Positions 52,276 through 60,900 of a DNA stretch of 64,000 nucleotides are shown here, piece by piece (the stretch's first letter is position 1; the number at the start of each line of letters is the position of its first letter). This DNA is from an uncultured Haliea sp. (GTDB lineage Bacteria; Pseudomonadota; Gammaproteobacteria; Pseudomonadales; Halieaceae). The notes below the pieces were generated by a model. It was not told the origin of the DNA. It ran no database searches and saw only the letters and a list, made by a program, of their open reading frames with translations. The stretch spans positions 1-64,000 of the forward strand of contig CAJXUQ010000005.1 in the NCBI GenBank assembly GCA_913061145.1, in the 5' to 3' direction. Both the position numbers and the translations under genes were made by a program.

Positions 52276-52384
52276 ACTCTTCCCTCACTTTTTTTTCAGT
52301 TCTTCGCTAAGCGTTGCACATTGTGGCAAAAGTGCAAGGAAAAAAAGTGTGGCGCTTTCATGATTGCGCCAAGCGATGGCAGCG

Positions 52385-53056
52385 CTAGTCCGCCCTTGCG
52401 GCTTTTGAGCTCAGCTCGCGGCGCAGGCGCACCGCCTCCTCCAGCATCCTGAAGCGCTCGATGTCGGCCTCGAAACTGGCCCGCACTTCCTCAACTTCTT
52501 CATTGCGGTCGGCGATCTGCCGATCGGTGGCGGCGAGCTCCTTTTGCAGGCTGGCGATCGCCTTCAGCAGGGCCTCATCCACCGTCTGGCCACGGCGCTC
52601 AAGATCAGCCGCCTGGGACTGGTAGGTTTCGATCTGCTGCTTGTAATTGCGCCGGTTGCTCTTCAGGATACCTACCCGCAACCTCAGGTCGGCCAGCGCC
52701 CGGTCGCGGTGTGCCTCGATATCCTCAATCGAGCTGTAGCGCAACAGCAGGGTCTGGTCCCACTTGCGCAGGCGCTGCTCCTCCAGTGCCGCGGCTTCCT
52801 CCAACCTCAGCTGCGAGTTCGCGTCCGCGAGCTCTTCGGGGGTGAGCACCCTCGGCACCACACGAATGACCACGCCACGCTCGTTCAGCACTTCGTAGCC
52901 GCGGGCGACGTATTCGGGCGGCACACTGTCGTCAACCACCACCACATCCTGGTCGTTGCGATAGCGATACAGCTCGTTGCCCTGTGCCATCACCTGGGCC
53001 GCCAGGAAGATGCACAACGCCGCGCTGATGAACTGTATGACCGCCCGTCTTTTCAT
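52385..53056 (-). CDS. Exported coiled-coil protein of unknown function
   Basis: The 223-residue protein has a signal peptide (I-S-A-A-L-C-I-F-L-A-A-Q-V-M-A-Q, cut about 24), a short N-terminal part resembling DUF4124-like domains (Y-R-Y-R-N-D-Q-D-V-V-V-V-D-D-S-V-P-P) and a long charged coiled coil (about 85-218). Similar proteins occur beside pyrE in related genomes. ATG 53056 is the first start with a signal peptide; an in-frame extension further upstream lies antisense to pyrE and was discarded. Likely periplasmic; partner unknown. Confidence 0.8.
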   Translation of the reverse strand: MKRRAVIQFISAALCIFLAAQVMAQGNELYRYRNDQDVVVVDDSVPPEYVARGYEVLNERGVVIRVVPRVLTPEELADANSQLRLEEAAALEEQRLRKWDQTLLLRYSSIEDIEAHRDRALADLRLRVGILKSNRRNYKQQIETYQSQAADLERRGQTVDEALLKAIASLQKELAATDRQIADRNEEVEEVRASFEADIERFRMLEEAVRLRRELSSKAARAD

Positions 53057-53093
53057 GGAGTCCAATATAGAGGTTGCCAGCCGGGGCAACAAG

Positions 53094-53738
53094 TCACACG
53101 CCGTAGCGCTTTCGATAATCGCGCATGGCGGCCAGCACATCCGTGTAGGCCTCTCCCGCGGCCTGCAGGTAATCGATGATGTGGCCCATATTGATAATAC
53201 TGAGGACCGGAATACCCTGCTCGCGCTCCAGCTCCTGTATCGCAGAGGCGGAGCCGACACCGCGCTCCTGGCGGTCGAGGCCAATGGCAACGCCGGCAAG
53301 CTGTGCGCCCGCTGCCTCTATCATGGCGATGACTTCGCGTACTGCCGTGCCCGCGGTGATCACGTCGTCGATGACCAGCACGCGGCCCTGCAACGGTGCT
53401 CCCACCAGGGTTCCCCCTTCGCCGTGGGTCTTGGCTTCCTTGCGGTTGTAGGCGAAGGGCACATCGCGCCCGTGATGATCGGCGAGCGCCACAGCGGTGG
53501 CAGCTGCCAGCGGTATCCCCTTGTAGGCTGGCCCGAGCAGAACATCGAAGTCGATTCCCGACTCCACGATGCTCTGCGCATAGCAGCGCCCGAGCGTTGC
53601 CAGCGCCGCCCCGCTGGAGAAGGCCCCCGCATTGAAGAAATAGGGGCTGACGCGCCCGGACTTCAGCGTGAACTCACCGAACTTGAGAACATCGTGACGG
53701 CGTGCGAGTTCTATGAACTCCTGCTGGTATGCGTTCAT
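53094..53738 (-). CDS. pyrE: Orotate phosphoribosyltransferase
   Basis: The 214-residue enzyme makes OMP from orotate and PRPP. It has the PRPP loop [20 protein letters not shown]-x-S-P-Y-F-F-N, G-P-A-Y-K-G-I-P and A-Y-N-R-K-E-A-K-x-H-G-E-G-G. Divergent from the crc-like gene, exactly as in Pseudomonas. Confidence 0.97.
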   Translation of the reverse strand: MNAYQQEFIELARRHDVLKFGEFTLKSGRVSPYFFNAGAFSSGAALATLGRCYAQSIVESGIDFDVLLGPAYKGIPLAAATAVALADHHGRDVPFAYNRKEAKTHGEGGTLVGAPLQGRVLVIDDVITAGTAVREVIAMIEAAGAQLAGVAIGLDRQERGVGSASAIQELEREQGIPVLSIINMGHIIDYLQAAGEAYTDVLAAMRDYRKRYGV

Positions 53739-53931
53739 ATATGACTCCGAGGGGGAGCAAGAGCTGCGAATTGGCCAGTTTGGGGTTATGCTTTTCCGGT
53801 GACGCCGGTATCATAGGCAGCGTGGAGCAGTAAGCGTTCCACTTCTACCGGGATTGGACATTCGACACAGTGCCGCCGCCCGGCGAACCCGAACTCGGCA
53901 TGATACACGCTCTCTCAGCAAGGGGCCAAGA

Positions 53932-54696
53932 ATGAGGATCATCAGCTTCAGTGCCGACGGCATCCAGAACGCCGCTGGTAACGGATTTTATGACTGGCTG
54001 AGCGAGCAGGATGCCGACTTCATCTGTATCCAGGACCTGCGCTGCACCGAGTACGATCTTCGCGACGATCTCTACTTCCCGCGCGAGTACAACGCCTACT
54101 TCTACGACGACGTGGACGGCAAGTCCAACGGCGTGGCCATTTACTGCCGCAAGCTGCCGAAGGCCATCATGACCGGCCTGGGGTTCACCGATTTCGATAT
54201 GGAAGGTCGCTACATCCAGGCCGACTACGAGAACCTGAGTGTAGGCTGCCTGCTGGCCCCCTATGCGGCACCCGGCAACGCAGAACAGCTGACGCGGAAA
54301 AACGAGTTCTACAGCCTGCTGCAGAACCACCTGCAGAAAATTCGTAACAAACGCCGCGAGTTCATCATCTGCGGCAACTGGCATCTGGCGCACACCGCAG
54401 CTGATGTCCAGGACACGGAGCGCAACAGCACTGTCCCCGGGTTCCTCGCTGAAGAGCGCCAGTGGATGGACGAGCTCATCGACGGCGGCTATGTCGATGC
54501 ATTCCGGGAAATCAACTCTGACCGCGATGAGTTCAGCTGGTGGCCGGATGGTGAGCCGGGCAGCAACGGCTGGCGTACCGACTTCCAGATCATTTCGAAG
54601 GGCCTGAAGTACGCGGTGGACTACGGCGCCATCTACAAGGCGCGGGTGTTCTCCACCCACGCCCCGGTCATCATGGATTACGACATCGAAGTCTGA
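53932..54696 (+). CDS. crc: Crc-like protein (exonuclease III fold, degenerate active site)
   Basis: The 254-residue protein has the exonuclease III/AP-endonuclease fold but lacks the catalytic set. The usual L-Q-E is C-I-Q-D, the G-D-x-N motif is G-N-W-H, and S-D-H is S-T-H. P. aeruginosa Crc shares the fold and the loss of activity; it acts with Hfq in translational carbon catabolite repression. Shared strings with Crc include M-R-I-I-S, G-L-G-F, G-R-Y-x-Q-A-D, P-G-F-L-A-x-E-R-x-W-M-D-E, S-W-W-P-D and H-A-P-V-I-x-D-Y-D. It is divergent from pyrE and convergent with rph, the crc position. Alternatively it could be a non-Crc ExoIII paralogue. Confidence 0.8.
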   Translation: MRIISFSADGIQNAAGNGFYDWLSEQDADFICIQDLRCTEYDLRDDLYFPREYNAYFYDDVDGKSNGVAIYCRKLPKAIMTGLGFTDFDMEGRYIQADYENLSVGCLLAPYAAPGNAEQLTRKNEFYSLLQNHLQKIRNKRREFIICGNWHLAHTAADVQDTERNSTVPGFLAEERQWMDELIDGGYVDAFREINSDRDEFSWWPDGEPGSNGWRTDFQIISKGLKYAVDYGAIYKARVFSTHAPVIMDYDIEV

Positions 54697-54702
54697 ACCG
54701 GC

Positions 54703-55422
54703 TCAGCCCGCCAGCGCCCGTCTCTGGGCCTCGAAAAGCTGGCGTATACCGGTTTCTGCCAGATCCAGCATGGCGTTCATTTCATCGCGCTGGAAGGGCT
54801 GTCCCTCGGCGGTGCCCTGTACTTCAATAAACCCGCCATCCTCTCCCATCACGACATTCATGTCCGTATCGGCCCGGGAATCCTCCCGGTAATCCAGATC
54901 CAGCACGGGTACGCCCTGGAAGACACCGACGGACACCGACGCCACCATCTGCAACAGCGGGTCGGTGGTGATCAGCTTCTTGCGCTGCAGGTGATTCAGC
55001 GCATCCACCAGTGCCACGCAGGCACCGGTGATGGCAGCGGTCCGGGTGCCGCCGTCAGCCTGAATCACATCGCAGTCGACGGTGATGGTGTATTCACCCA
55101 GCTTTTTCAGGTCCACCGCCGAACGCAGTGAGCGGCCAATCAGCCGCTGTATTTCCAGCGTGCGACCACCCTGCTTGCCGCGACTGGCCTCGCGGTCCAT
55201 GCGCGAACCGGTAGAGCGCGGCAGCATACCGTACTCGGCCGTGACCCAGCCGCTGCCCGTGCCGCGCAGAAAACGGGGTACGCCGGGCTCAACGGAGGCT
55301 GTGCAGATGACCCGGGTGGCACCAAACTCGACCAGCACAGAACCCTCCGCGTGGCAGGTGAAATCCCGGGTGAGGATGACAGTTCTCAGGTCGTCAGGCG
55401 CGCGGCCGCTGGGTCGTTGCAT
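54703..55422 (-). CDS. rph: Ribonuclease PH
   Basis: The 239-residue phosphorolytic 3'-exoribonuclease trims tRNA precursors. Signatures: R-P-S-G-R-x-x-D-x-L-R, G[11 protein letters not shown] near the start, [31 protein letters not shown] and M-N-V-V-M. ATG 55422 gives the usual start M-Q-R-P-S-G-R. Confidence 0.97.
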   Translation of the reverse strand: MQRPSGRAPDDLRTVILTRDFTCHAEGSVLVEFGATRVICTASVEPGVPRFLRGTGSGWVTAEYGMLPRSTGSRMDREASRGKQGGRTLEIQRLIGRSLRSAVDLKKLGEYTITVDCDVIQADGGTRTAAITGACVALVDALNHLQRKKLITTDPLLQMVASVSVGVFQGVPVLDLDYREDSRADTDMNVVMGEDGGFIEVQGTAEGQPFQRDEMNAMLDLAETGIRQLFEAQRRALAG

Positions 55423-55521
55423 GGGGAGTCTCCGGTCAGTGGGTCGCGCAGTATACGCGAGCCGGGAGCTGGCTGCAGTGCGCCACCGGCCGGTCGCCCC
55501 CTGCTGCGCTGCGACAGGCAT

Positions 55522-56193
55522 CTAGCGCGGCGCGCGCAATACCGCCTGCAGCCAGCGGCTGATGTCCTGAATCTCCGCCATGCACACTTCATGGGCCATG
55601 GGGTACTCATGCCATTCGACTAAGTAACCCGCGTTCTTGAGGGTAGTGAGCGCTGACTTTCCCAGGGAAATCGGCAGGACTCCGTCGCGCTGGCCGTGGC
55701 ACAGCAATACGGGAATCTGTGCGTTCGCCTGCGCGTTCGCGCTACCCAGGTTGGCGGCGTCAGCCAGAAAGGTCGACAGGGCAAGGATGCCGGCAAGGCG
55801 CTTGGGGTAGAACAGGGCCGTGTGAAACGCCAGCACACCCCCCTGTGAAAAGCCCGCCAGCAGAATGCGCTCGGCCGGTGTTCCGCTGTCGATCTCGTTC
55901 TGGATGAGGTCACGCACCTGCCGTGCGGATCTCTCCAGGCCGGGCAGGTCCAGCCCCGCGCCGGGGTCAAAATCGAACCACGCCCGCGCCCGCTGGCCGC
56001 CAAATGCCGTGACCTCACGCTCGGGCGCATGCGGAAACACGAAGCGAACCGGCAGGTCAGCGGGCAGCTGCAACTGCGGAACGATGGGTTCGAAATCGTG
56101 GCCATCAGCACCGAGGCCATGCAACCAGATCACGACCGCAGCCGGCGTGGTTGCTGGATTCACCTCGACGGTTGGTAACGGTACAGACAACAT
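55522..56193 (-). CDS. Phospholipase/carboxylesterase family hydrolase
   Basis: The 223-residue alpha/beta hydrolase of the acyl-protein-thioesterase-like EstB group has W-L-H-G-L-G-A-D-G-H-D, nucleophile Ser117 in G-F-S-Q-G-G, Asp in C-H-G-Q-R-D-G-V-L-P and His in Y-P-M-A-H-E-V. It hydrolyses short-chain esters; the natural substrate is unknown. ATG 56193 lies seven bases after AAGGAAA and was preferred over a start 51 bases upstream without a ribosome site. Upstream of rph on the same strand, divergent from yicC. Confidence 0.9.
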   Translation of the reverse strand: MLSVPLPTVEVNPATTPAAVVIWLHGLGADGHDFEPIVPQLQLPADLPVRFVFPHAPEREVTAFGGQRARAWFDFDPGAGLDLPGLERSARQVRDLIQNEIDSGTPAERILLAGFSQGGVLAFHTALFYPKRLAGILALSTFLADAANLGSANAQANAQIPVLLCHGQRDGVLPISLGKSALTTLKNAGYLVEWHEYPMAHEVCMAEIQDISRWLQAVLRAPR

Positions 56194-56335
56194 CGGTATT
56201 TTCCTTGCGGTTCGCGGAACCGGAATCTCTTCCCGGGCAAGCATAACAGACCCTGGAGGCGACGCGCCGGGACGGGTGTGAGCCAGCGTTACAGGCTGCT
56301 AGACTCCGAGGGTACCTTCAGAGGAGGCAAGACGC

Positions 56336-57211
56336 TTGACGACTTCTATTTACAGCATGACGGCCTTCGCAAGGGAGAGCACCAGCGGGAGTGAGGGCGA
56401 GCTTACCGTGGAGCTCCGCACCGTCAACCATCGGTACCTCGATTGCAGCTTCAAACTGCCCGACGTGCTGCGCAGCGCAGAAACCTCCCTGCGCGCCCGC
56501 GCCGCGGCGCGCCTGTCCCGTGGCAAGCTCGATTGTCTGGTGCGCTTCCAGGCCAGCGCGACAGAGGCGTCGGCGCTGCAGGTCAACCGGGAACACCTGC
56601 AAAAGGTCATTGAGACCGCCCTGGACATCGCGCACGCACTGCCGGCCGCGCAACCGATCAACCCGCTGGAGCTGTTGCAGTTTCCAGGCGTGTGCAGCGC
56701 GGCACTGACTGACGAAACGACACTGCTGCACAGCGTCAACGCGCTGTTCGACACCGCACTGGATACCCTGATGGAAAACCGGGCTCGCGAGGGCGCCCAG
56801 CTGGCGGCGCTCATTCGCGACCGCCTGAACCAGGTCGAAGCTGCCACCGCAGCGGCCCGCGCACAGATACCGGCGCTGCGCGAGCAACAGCAGGCACGAC
56901 TGCGGACGCGCCTCGCGGAATTGCGGGTGGAGGTCGACCAGGAGCGGCTGGAGCAGGAACTGGTCTACCTGGCGCAGAAGGCCGATGTGGAAGAAGAGCT
57001 GGACCGGCTGCAGGCCCATATTCGCGAAGTGCGGCACACGCTGGACACCGGTGGCCCCTGCGGGCGGCGCCTGGATTTTCTCATGCAGGAGCTGAACCGG
57101 GAGGCGAACACCCTGTCCTCCAAGTCGATCGCCAGTAGCACCACGCACAATGCGGTTGAACTGAAGGTGCTGATCGAGCAAATGCGGGAGCAGGTGCAGA
57201 ATATCGAGTGA
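56336..57211 (+). CDS. yicC: YicC-family endoribonuclease
   Basis: The 291-residue protein has the N-terminal Y-S-M-T-A-F-A-R motif, V-E-L-R-T-V-N-H-R-Y-L-D, a central helical region and the C-terminal G-R-x-L-D-F-L-M-Q-E-L-N-R-E-A-N-T-L-x-S-K-S. YicC in E. coli is an endoribonuclease that promotes decay of a small RNA. The start is TTG 56336, eight bases after a strong GAGGAGG ribosome site; no ATG fits. Normally gmk follows; here the next gene is an unrelated LysR regulator on the other strand. Confidence 0.94.
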   Translation: MTTSIYSMTAFARESTSGSEGELTVELRTVNHRYLDCSFKLPDVLRSAETSLRARAAARLSRGKLDCLVRFQASATEASALQVNREHLQKVIETALDIAHALPAAQPINPLELLQFPGVCSAALTDETTLLHSVNALFDTALDTLMENRAREGAQLAALIRDRLNQVEAATAAARAQIPALREQQQARLRTRLAELRVEVDQERLEQELVYLAQKADVEEELDRLQAHIREVRHTLDTGGPCGRRLDFLMQELNREANTLSSKSIASSTTHNAVELKVLIEQMREQVQNIE

Positions 57212-57259
57212 GGCAAACGGCCACCCCCCAAACCTGCAGCCCGGGAGCGCTGCTGCAAC

Positions 57260-58171
57260 TCAGGACAGGGTTCCCGCAAGCGGGTCGAAACGCAGCTGCT
57301 TGAGGCGATCGACAAACCAGTTGAGACCCCTTCCCTCCTTACCGCGCGACCAGGCCACCGATATTTCAACGGGCGCCTTGGGGACATCCAGCTCCAGAAT
57401 CCGCAAGCGCCCCTCTGCCAGCTCCCGAACAATGCGATGGCGCGGCAGGTAACCAACACCCAGACCCTTGCACTGCACCTCGATTTTATGGTCGATCGTG
57501 GGCACGATGATGCGGCTCTGGCCATCCAGCAGCCGGGCCGAGCGCACGGGCAGGCGCCGCGAGCTGTCCGCGACGATGACCGTTGGATAGTCCAGGATGG
57601 CGCTAGCGGGAAGCGGTAACGGCAGCGCCGTCAAGGGATGATCAGAGGCAACCGCGAACTCAAAAATGACCTCCCCCAGGACATGCCGCAGGAAGCCGCT
57701 GGCAGGAGGCGAGCCCGTCGCGCCGATCACCAGATCACAGCGATCATGACTCAAAGCGTCCCAGCTACCACCGAGAACCTCTTCGGTAAGACGAATCTCG
57801 GTCTTGGGCTGTATGCGCTGAAAGGCCTCGATCAACTCGTAGATGGGCTCGCAGTTCAGAACACTGTCGACGCCAATCCGCAACTCGACTTCCCAGCCGT
57901 CGGCCTCGCGGCGGGCCATCGCCGTCAGTTCTTCCGCGGCTTTGAGAATCTCCCGACCCTGCCTCAGAACCAATCGGCCAATGGCGGTCAACTCGGCCTT
58001 GCGTCGGCTCCGATCAAACAGGCTGACCCCGAGGTCCTCCTCCAACTTATTCACTGTGTAAGAAACGGCTGATGGCACGCGATGCAATTCTTCCGCCGCT
58101 GCGGCAAAGCTCTGGCGCCGCTCTATCGCATCCAGTGTCAGCAGGGCATCCAGCGTTAACAGTAAACGCAT
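57260..58171 (-). CDS. LysR-family transcriptional regulator
   Basis: The 303-residue protein has an N-terminal winged helix (about 5-65; A-I-E-R-R-Q-S-F-A-A-A-A-E-E-L-H-R-V-P-S-A-V-S-Y-T-V-N-K-L-E) and an effector domain of two Rossmann-like lobes. It diverges from doxX, so it most likely controls doxX and the CDGSH/glutamate-synthase gene. A five-base inverted repeat in the gap is a candidate site. The inducer is unknown. Confidence 0.93.
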   Translation of the reverse strand: MRLLLTLDALLTLDAIERRQSFAAAAEELHRVPSAVSYTVNKLEEDLGVSLFDRSRRKAELTAIGRLVLRQGREILKAAEELTAMARREADGWEVELRIGVDSVLNCEPIYELIEAFQRIQPKTEIRLTEEVLGGSWDALSHDRCDLVIGATGSPPASGFLRHVLGEVIFEFAVASDHPLTALPLPLPASAILDYPTVIVADSSRRLPVRSARLLDGQSRIIVPTIDHKIEVQCKGLGVGYLPRHRIVRELAEGRLRILELDVPKAPVEISVAWSRGKEGRGLNWFVDRLKQLRFDPLAGTLS

Positions 58172-58204
58172 ACTTCAATATTTCTGACCATATTGCTCAA
58201 ATCA

Positions 58205-58222
58205 TTCCGCTATTTTACGGAA
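58205..58222. promoter_or_regulatory. Candidate LysR operator in the lysR-doxX gap
   Basis: TTCCG (58205-58209) and CGGAA (58218-58222) are exact inverted arms around an eight-base AT-rich spacer. The 111-base gap is strikingly AT-rich compared with the genes around it, as expected for a divergent promoter region. A -10-like TACTAT lies nearby at 58234-58239. Confidence 0.45.
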
Positions 58223-58282
58223 AAGATAATTAATACTATGCACATGGGCAACAAATATTCTGAATTAATTAGGAAAAACATC

Positions 58283-58729
58283 ATGAACAAGACTCTTTTT
58301 ATGCGCACTATCGAGACCAACGACCAGATCGCAAGCCTTGCGCTTCGCATTCCGGCAGGCATCATCTTCATCGCCCATGGCGCACAGAAACTGTTCGGCA
58401 GCTTCGGCGGATATGGGCTGGAAGGCACGGGGCAATGGATGGCCTCCATCGGTTTGGAGCCGGGCTACCTGATGGCACTGGCAGCGGGCAGCGCCGAATT
58501 TTTCGGGGGTCTGGCATTACTCCTGGGCTTGCTCACACGACCGGCCGCCTGCGTTCTGGCGGTGACCATACTGGTCGCCATCGTCGCAGTGCATCTTCCA
58601 CACGGCCTGTTCTTGAGCAACAACGGCTATGAGTTTGGCCTTGCCCTGCTGGGGATGACCATAGCCTTGACCTTTGCCGGTGGCGGAAAGTACTCGCTGG
58701 ACCGTACACTGGCTGAGCGGAATGGCTGA
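58283..58729 (+). CDS. DoxX-family membrane protein
   Basis: The 148-residue protein has four membrane helices and the DoxX motif R-I-P-A-G-I-I-F-I-A-H-G-A-Q-K-L-F-G, then G-S-A-E-F-F-G-G-L-A-L-L-L-G. DoxX-like proteins are often induced by oxidative or electrophilic stress and appear next to LysR regulators. ATG 58283 follows AGGAAAA. It leads the plus-strand pair with the CDGSH/glutamate-synthase gene, 88 bases downstream. Confidence 0.9.
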   Translation: MNKTLFMRTIETNDQIASLALRIPAGIIFIAHGAQKLFGSFGGYGLEGTGQWMASIGLEPGYLMALAAGSAEFFGGLALLLGLLTRPAACVLAVTILVAIVAVHLPHGLFLSNNGYEFGLALLGMTIALTFAGGGKYSLDRTLAERNG

Positions 58730-58817
58730 AGATCTGCGCCACTGCGATCACGACAGCCCTGGTGACACAGGCCGAATGCCGCCGCTCCAGCCGGCCCAGC
58801 ACAGACGGAGCAAGCTC

Positions 58818-60356
58818 ATGAACCCCATCGTCGCGGATAACAAGCCGATAAAAGTTGAACTCGAAAAGGGCAAGGAGTATCACTTCTGCACCTGTGGCCG
58901 CTCTCAGTCCCAGCCGTTTTGTGACGGCTCGCACGCGGGCACAGCGTTCACACCAAAACCTTTTACGCCGGAGGAATCCGGCGCGTCCCTCCTGTGCCAG
59001 TGCAAGCAGTCGGCAGATACCCCCTTCTGCGATGGTTCTCACAACAAGCTGGATGACAGCGAGGTCGGCCAGGAAGGACCGGCCATCGACAAAGACGACA
59101 CCAAGGCTCCCGCCGCCAGCGCAACGACAGAGGAGCCCACGGTAGAGTTCATCCATCAATTGGCCCGTGACGGCCTGGCCACGCTGGGAAGTCATGGGCC
59201 GATGGCCGCAATGGGCATCCCCCGACACCTGCTGCCCCAGTGGGATGACCTGCAAATCCTGACCGCGCAGATGGCAACCAAACCGCTGCCCGAGAGCGCA
59301 GCAGTGCGCACCGAGCTCGTGATTGGCCCGGCATCCAGAAAACCCCTGCAACTCACTACGCCACTGCTGGTTTCCGACATGAGTTTCGGCGCGCTTTCCG
59401 AGGAAGCAAAAATCGCCCTGGCCACAGGCGCCGAGCTTGCAGGAACGGGTATCTGCTCCGGAGAGGGAGGCATGTTGCCGGAGGAGCAAGCTGCAAATTC
59501 TCGCTACTTCTACGAGTTGGCCAGCGCGCAGTTCGGCTACGACGAGAATGCATTACGGAATGTTCAGGCGTTCCACTTCAAGGGCGGCCAGGGGGCGAAA
59601 ACGGGCACCGGCGGCCACCTGCCCGGCAGCAAAAACACCGGCAGGATTGCTGAAATCCGCGGCATCCCTGCAGGAGAGCCCGCGGTGTCGCCCCCTGCAT
59701 TCGCCGAGTTGACGACCGCCAGGGACTTCAGGCGCTTCGCCGATCGCGTTCGCGAAATAACCGGTGGAATACCGATCGGCTTCAAGCTCAGCGCCAACCA
59801 TATCGAGCGTGACATCCAGTTTGCCCTGGACGCCAGCGCCGACTACATCATTCTGGACGGACGCGGGGGCGGCACGGGTGCCGCACCGCAAATGTTCCGG
59901 GATCACATCAGTGTGCCTACAATACCGGCCCTGGCGAGGGCACGACGCTATCTGGACAAGCAGGGTGTCAGTGGGCAGGTAACGCTGATCATCACGGGCG
60001 GCCTGCGTACACCCATGGATTTCGTGAAGGCGCTCGCGCTGGGTGCCGACGGCGTTGCGATTGCAACCAGCGCTATGCAGGCAATAGGCTGCGTTGCCGC
60101 ACGCATCTGCAACACCAACAACTGCCCGGCGGGGATAGCCACACAACGCGCGGACCTGCGACAGCGACTGAATATCGACAAATCGGCAGGACAGTTGAGA
60201 AACTTCCTGGACGCGTCTGTGGAGCTCATGCGGGTTATGGCGCGAGCCTGCGGTCACGACGCACTTCACTTGTTCAACAAGAATGACCTGGCAACCTGGC
60301 AACGCGAAATGGCCCTGTTGTCCGGCGTCGCTTTTTCCGGTGTAACGGAACCCTGA
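58818..60356 (+). CDS. Two CDGSH iron-sulfur domains fused to a glutamate synthase-like FMN domain
   Basis: The 512-residue fusion has two CDGSH-type 2Fe-2S motifs at the N-terminus (Cys24, Cys26, Cys35, His39 and Cys60, Cys62, Cys71, His75). From about 130 on it has a GltB-type FMN-binding barrel, with F-G-A-L-S-x-E-A, G-x-G-G-M-L-P-E-E, K-x-G-Q-G-A-K-x-G-x-G-G-x-L-P and G-G-L-R-T-P. The 3Fe-4S pattern C-x5-C-x4-C of glutamate synthase is kept before P-A-G-I-A-T-Q. The amidotransferase domain of GltB is absent, so it cannot be a normal glutamate synthase; an FMN/Fe-S redox enzyme is likely. ATG 58818 follows GGAG. Substrate unknown. Confidence 0.9.
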   Translation: MNPIVADNKPIKVELEKGKEYHFCTCGRSQSQPFCDGSHAGTAFTPKPFTPEESGASLLCQCKQSADTPFCDGSHNKLDDSEVGQEGPAIDKDDTKAPAASATTEEPTVEFIHQLARDGLATLGSHGPMAAMGIPRHLLPQWDDLQILTAQMATKPLPESAAVRTELVIGPASRKPLQLTTPLLVSDMSFGALSEEAKIALATGAELAGTGICSGEGGMLPEEQAANSRYFYELASAQFGYDENALRNVQAFHFKGGQGAKTGTGGHLPGSKNTGRIAEIRGIPAGEPAVSPPAFAELTTARDFRRFADRVREITGGIPIGFKLSANHIERDIQFALDASADYIILDGRGGGTGAAPQMFRDHISVPTIPALARARRYLDKQGVSGQVTLIITGGLRTPMDFVKALALGADGVAIATSAMQAIGCVAARICNTNNCPAGIATQRADLRQRLNIDKSAGQLRNFLDASVELMRVMARACGHDALHLFNKNDLATWQREMALLSGVAFSGVTEP

Positions 60357-60403
60357 AGCCACCGGTAAACGCTCTATCTTCTACCAACAGACAGGAATAC
60401 CTC

Positions 60404-60772
60404 ATGAAACAAGCCGCCGCCATCGGCGCCACCTTATTGCTGCTGTCCGGGTGCGCAAACCCGCCGCATGACAATAAGGACGGTGCCGGAGAACAGGACG
60501 TGACACAGCACACCCAGACGGTGCATACCTACCGCTGCGCCAGCGGCGCAACCATTACGGCAATCTACCCCACTACCGAATCGGCAGAAGTGCTTTATCA
60601 GGGTAGAACCTACCTCATGCGCAGTGCCGTGTCCGCCAGTGGTGCGCGTTACGTGGGGGATGATCGGGAGTGGTGGACACGCGGCTCGGGCCCCGGCGCC
60701 GAGGGCACGCTGTTTCGTCATCTGCCGGACAAGACCTCCGGCGAACCTCTCGAGGTTTGCACAGAATCCTGA
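60404..60772 (+). CDS. MliC-like lipoprotein (possible C-type lysozyme inhibitor)
   Basis: The 122-residue lipoprotein has lipobox L-S-G-C (Cys17) and a C-terminal MliC-type domain (about 43-120) with Y-R-C-A-S-G, the S-A-S-G-A-R-Y loop central to lysozyme inhibition in MliC/PliC, W-W-x-x-G and a closing cysteine in E-V-C-T-E. It would protect peptidoglycan from host or predator lysozyme. AGGAA precedes ATG 60404. It is 47 bases after the fusion gene and may be cotranscribed. Confidence 0.82.
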   Translation: MKQAAAIGATLLLLSGCANPPHDNKDGAGEQDVTQHTQTVHTYRCASGATITAIYPTTESAEVLYQGRTYLMRSAVSASGARYVGDDREWWTRGSGPGAEGTLFRHLPDKTSGEPLEVCTES

Positions 60773-60900
60773 ATCCGCGCTGGCGGGGGAGCGGTTCCAT
60801 CATGCTGTGTTGTTGCGCGCTATCCCCTAAAATCGTGCACAGGAAGAGGGCGATCCGATACGCTGTCGAGGCATCGGGCAAACACCAGAGGACATGCAAA

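Noticed and set aside
53057-53299. In-frame N-terminal extension of the coiled-coil protein
   Set aside because: It lies antisense to pyrE, would precede and bury a good signal peptide, and has shadow-like composition.
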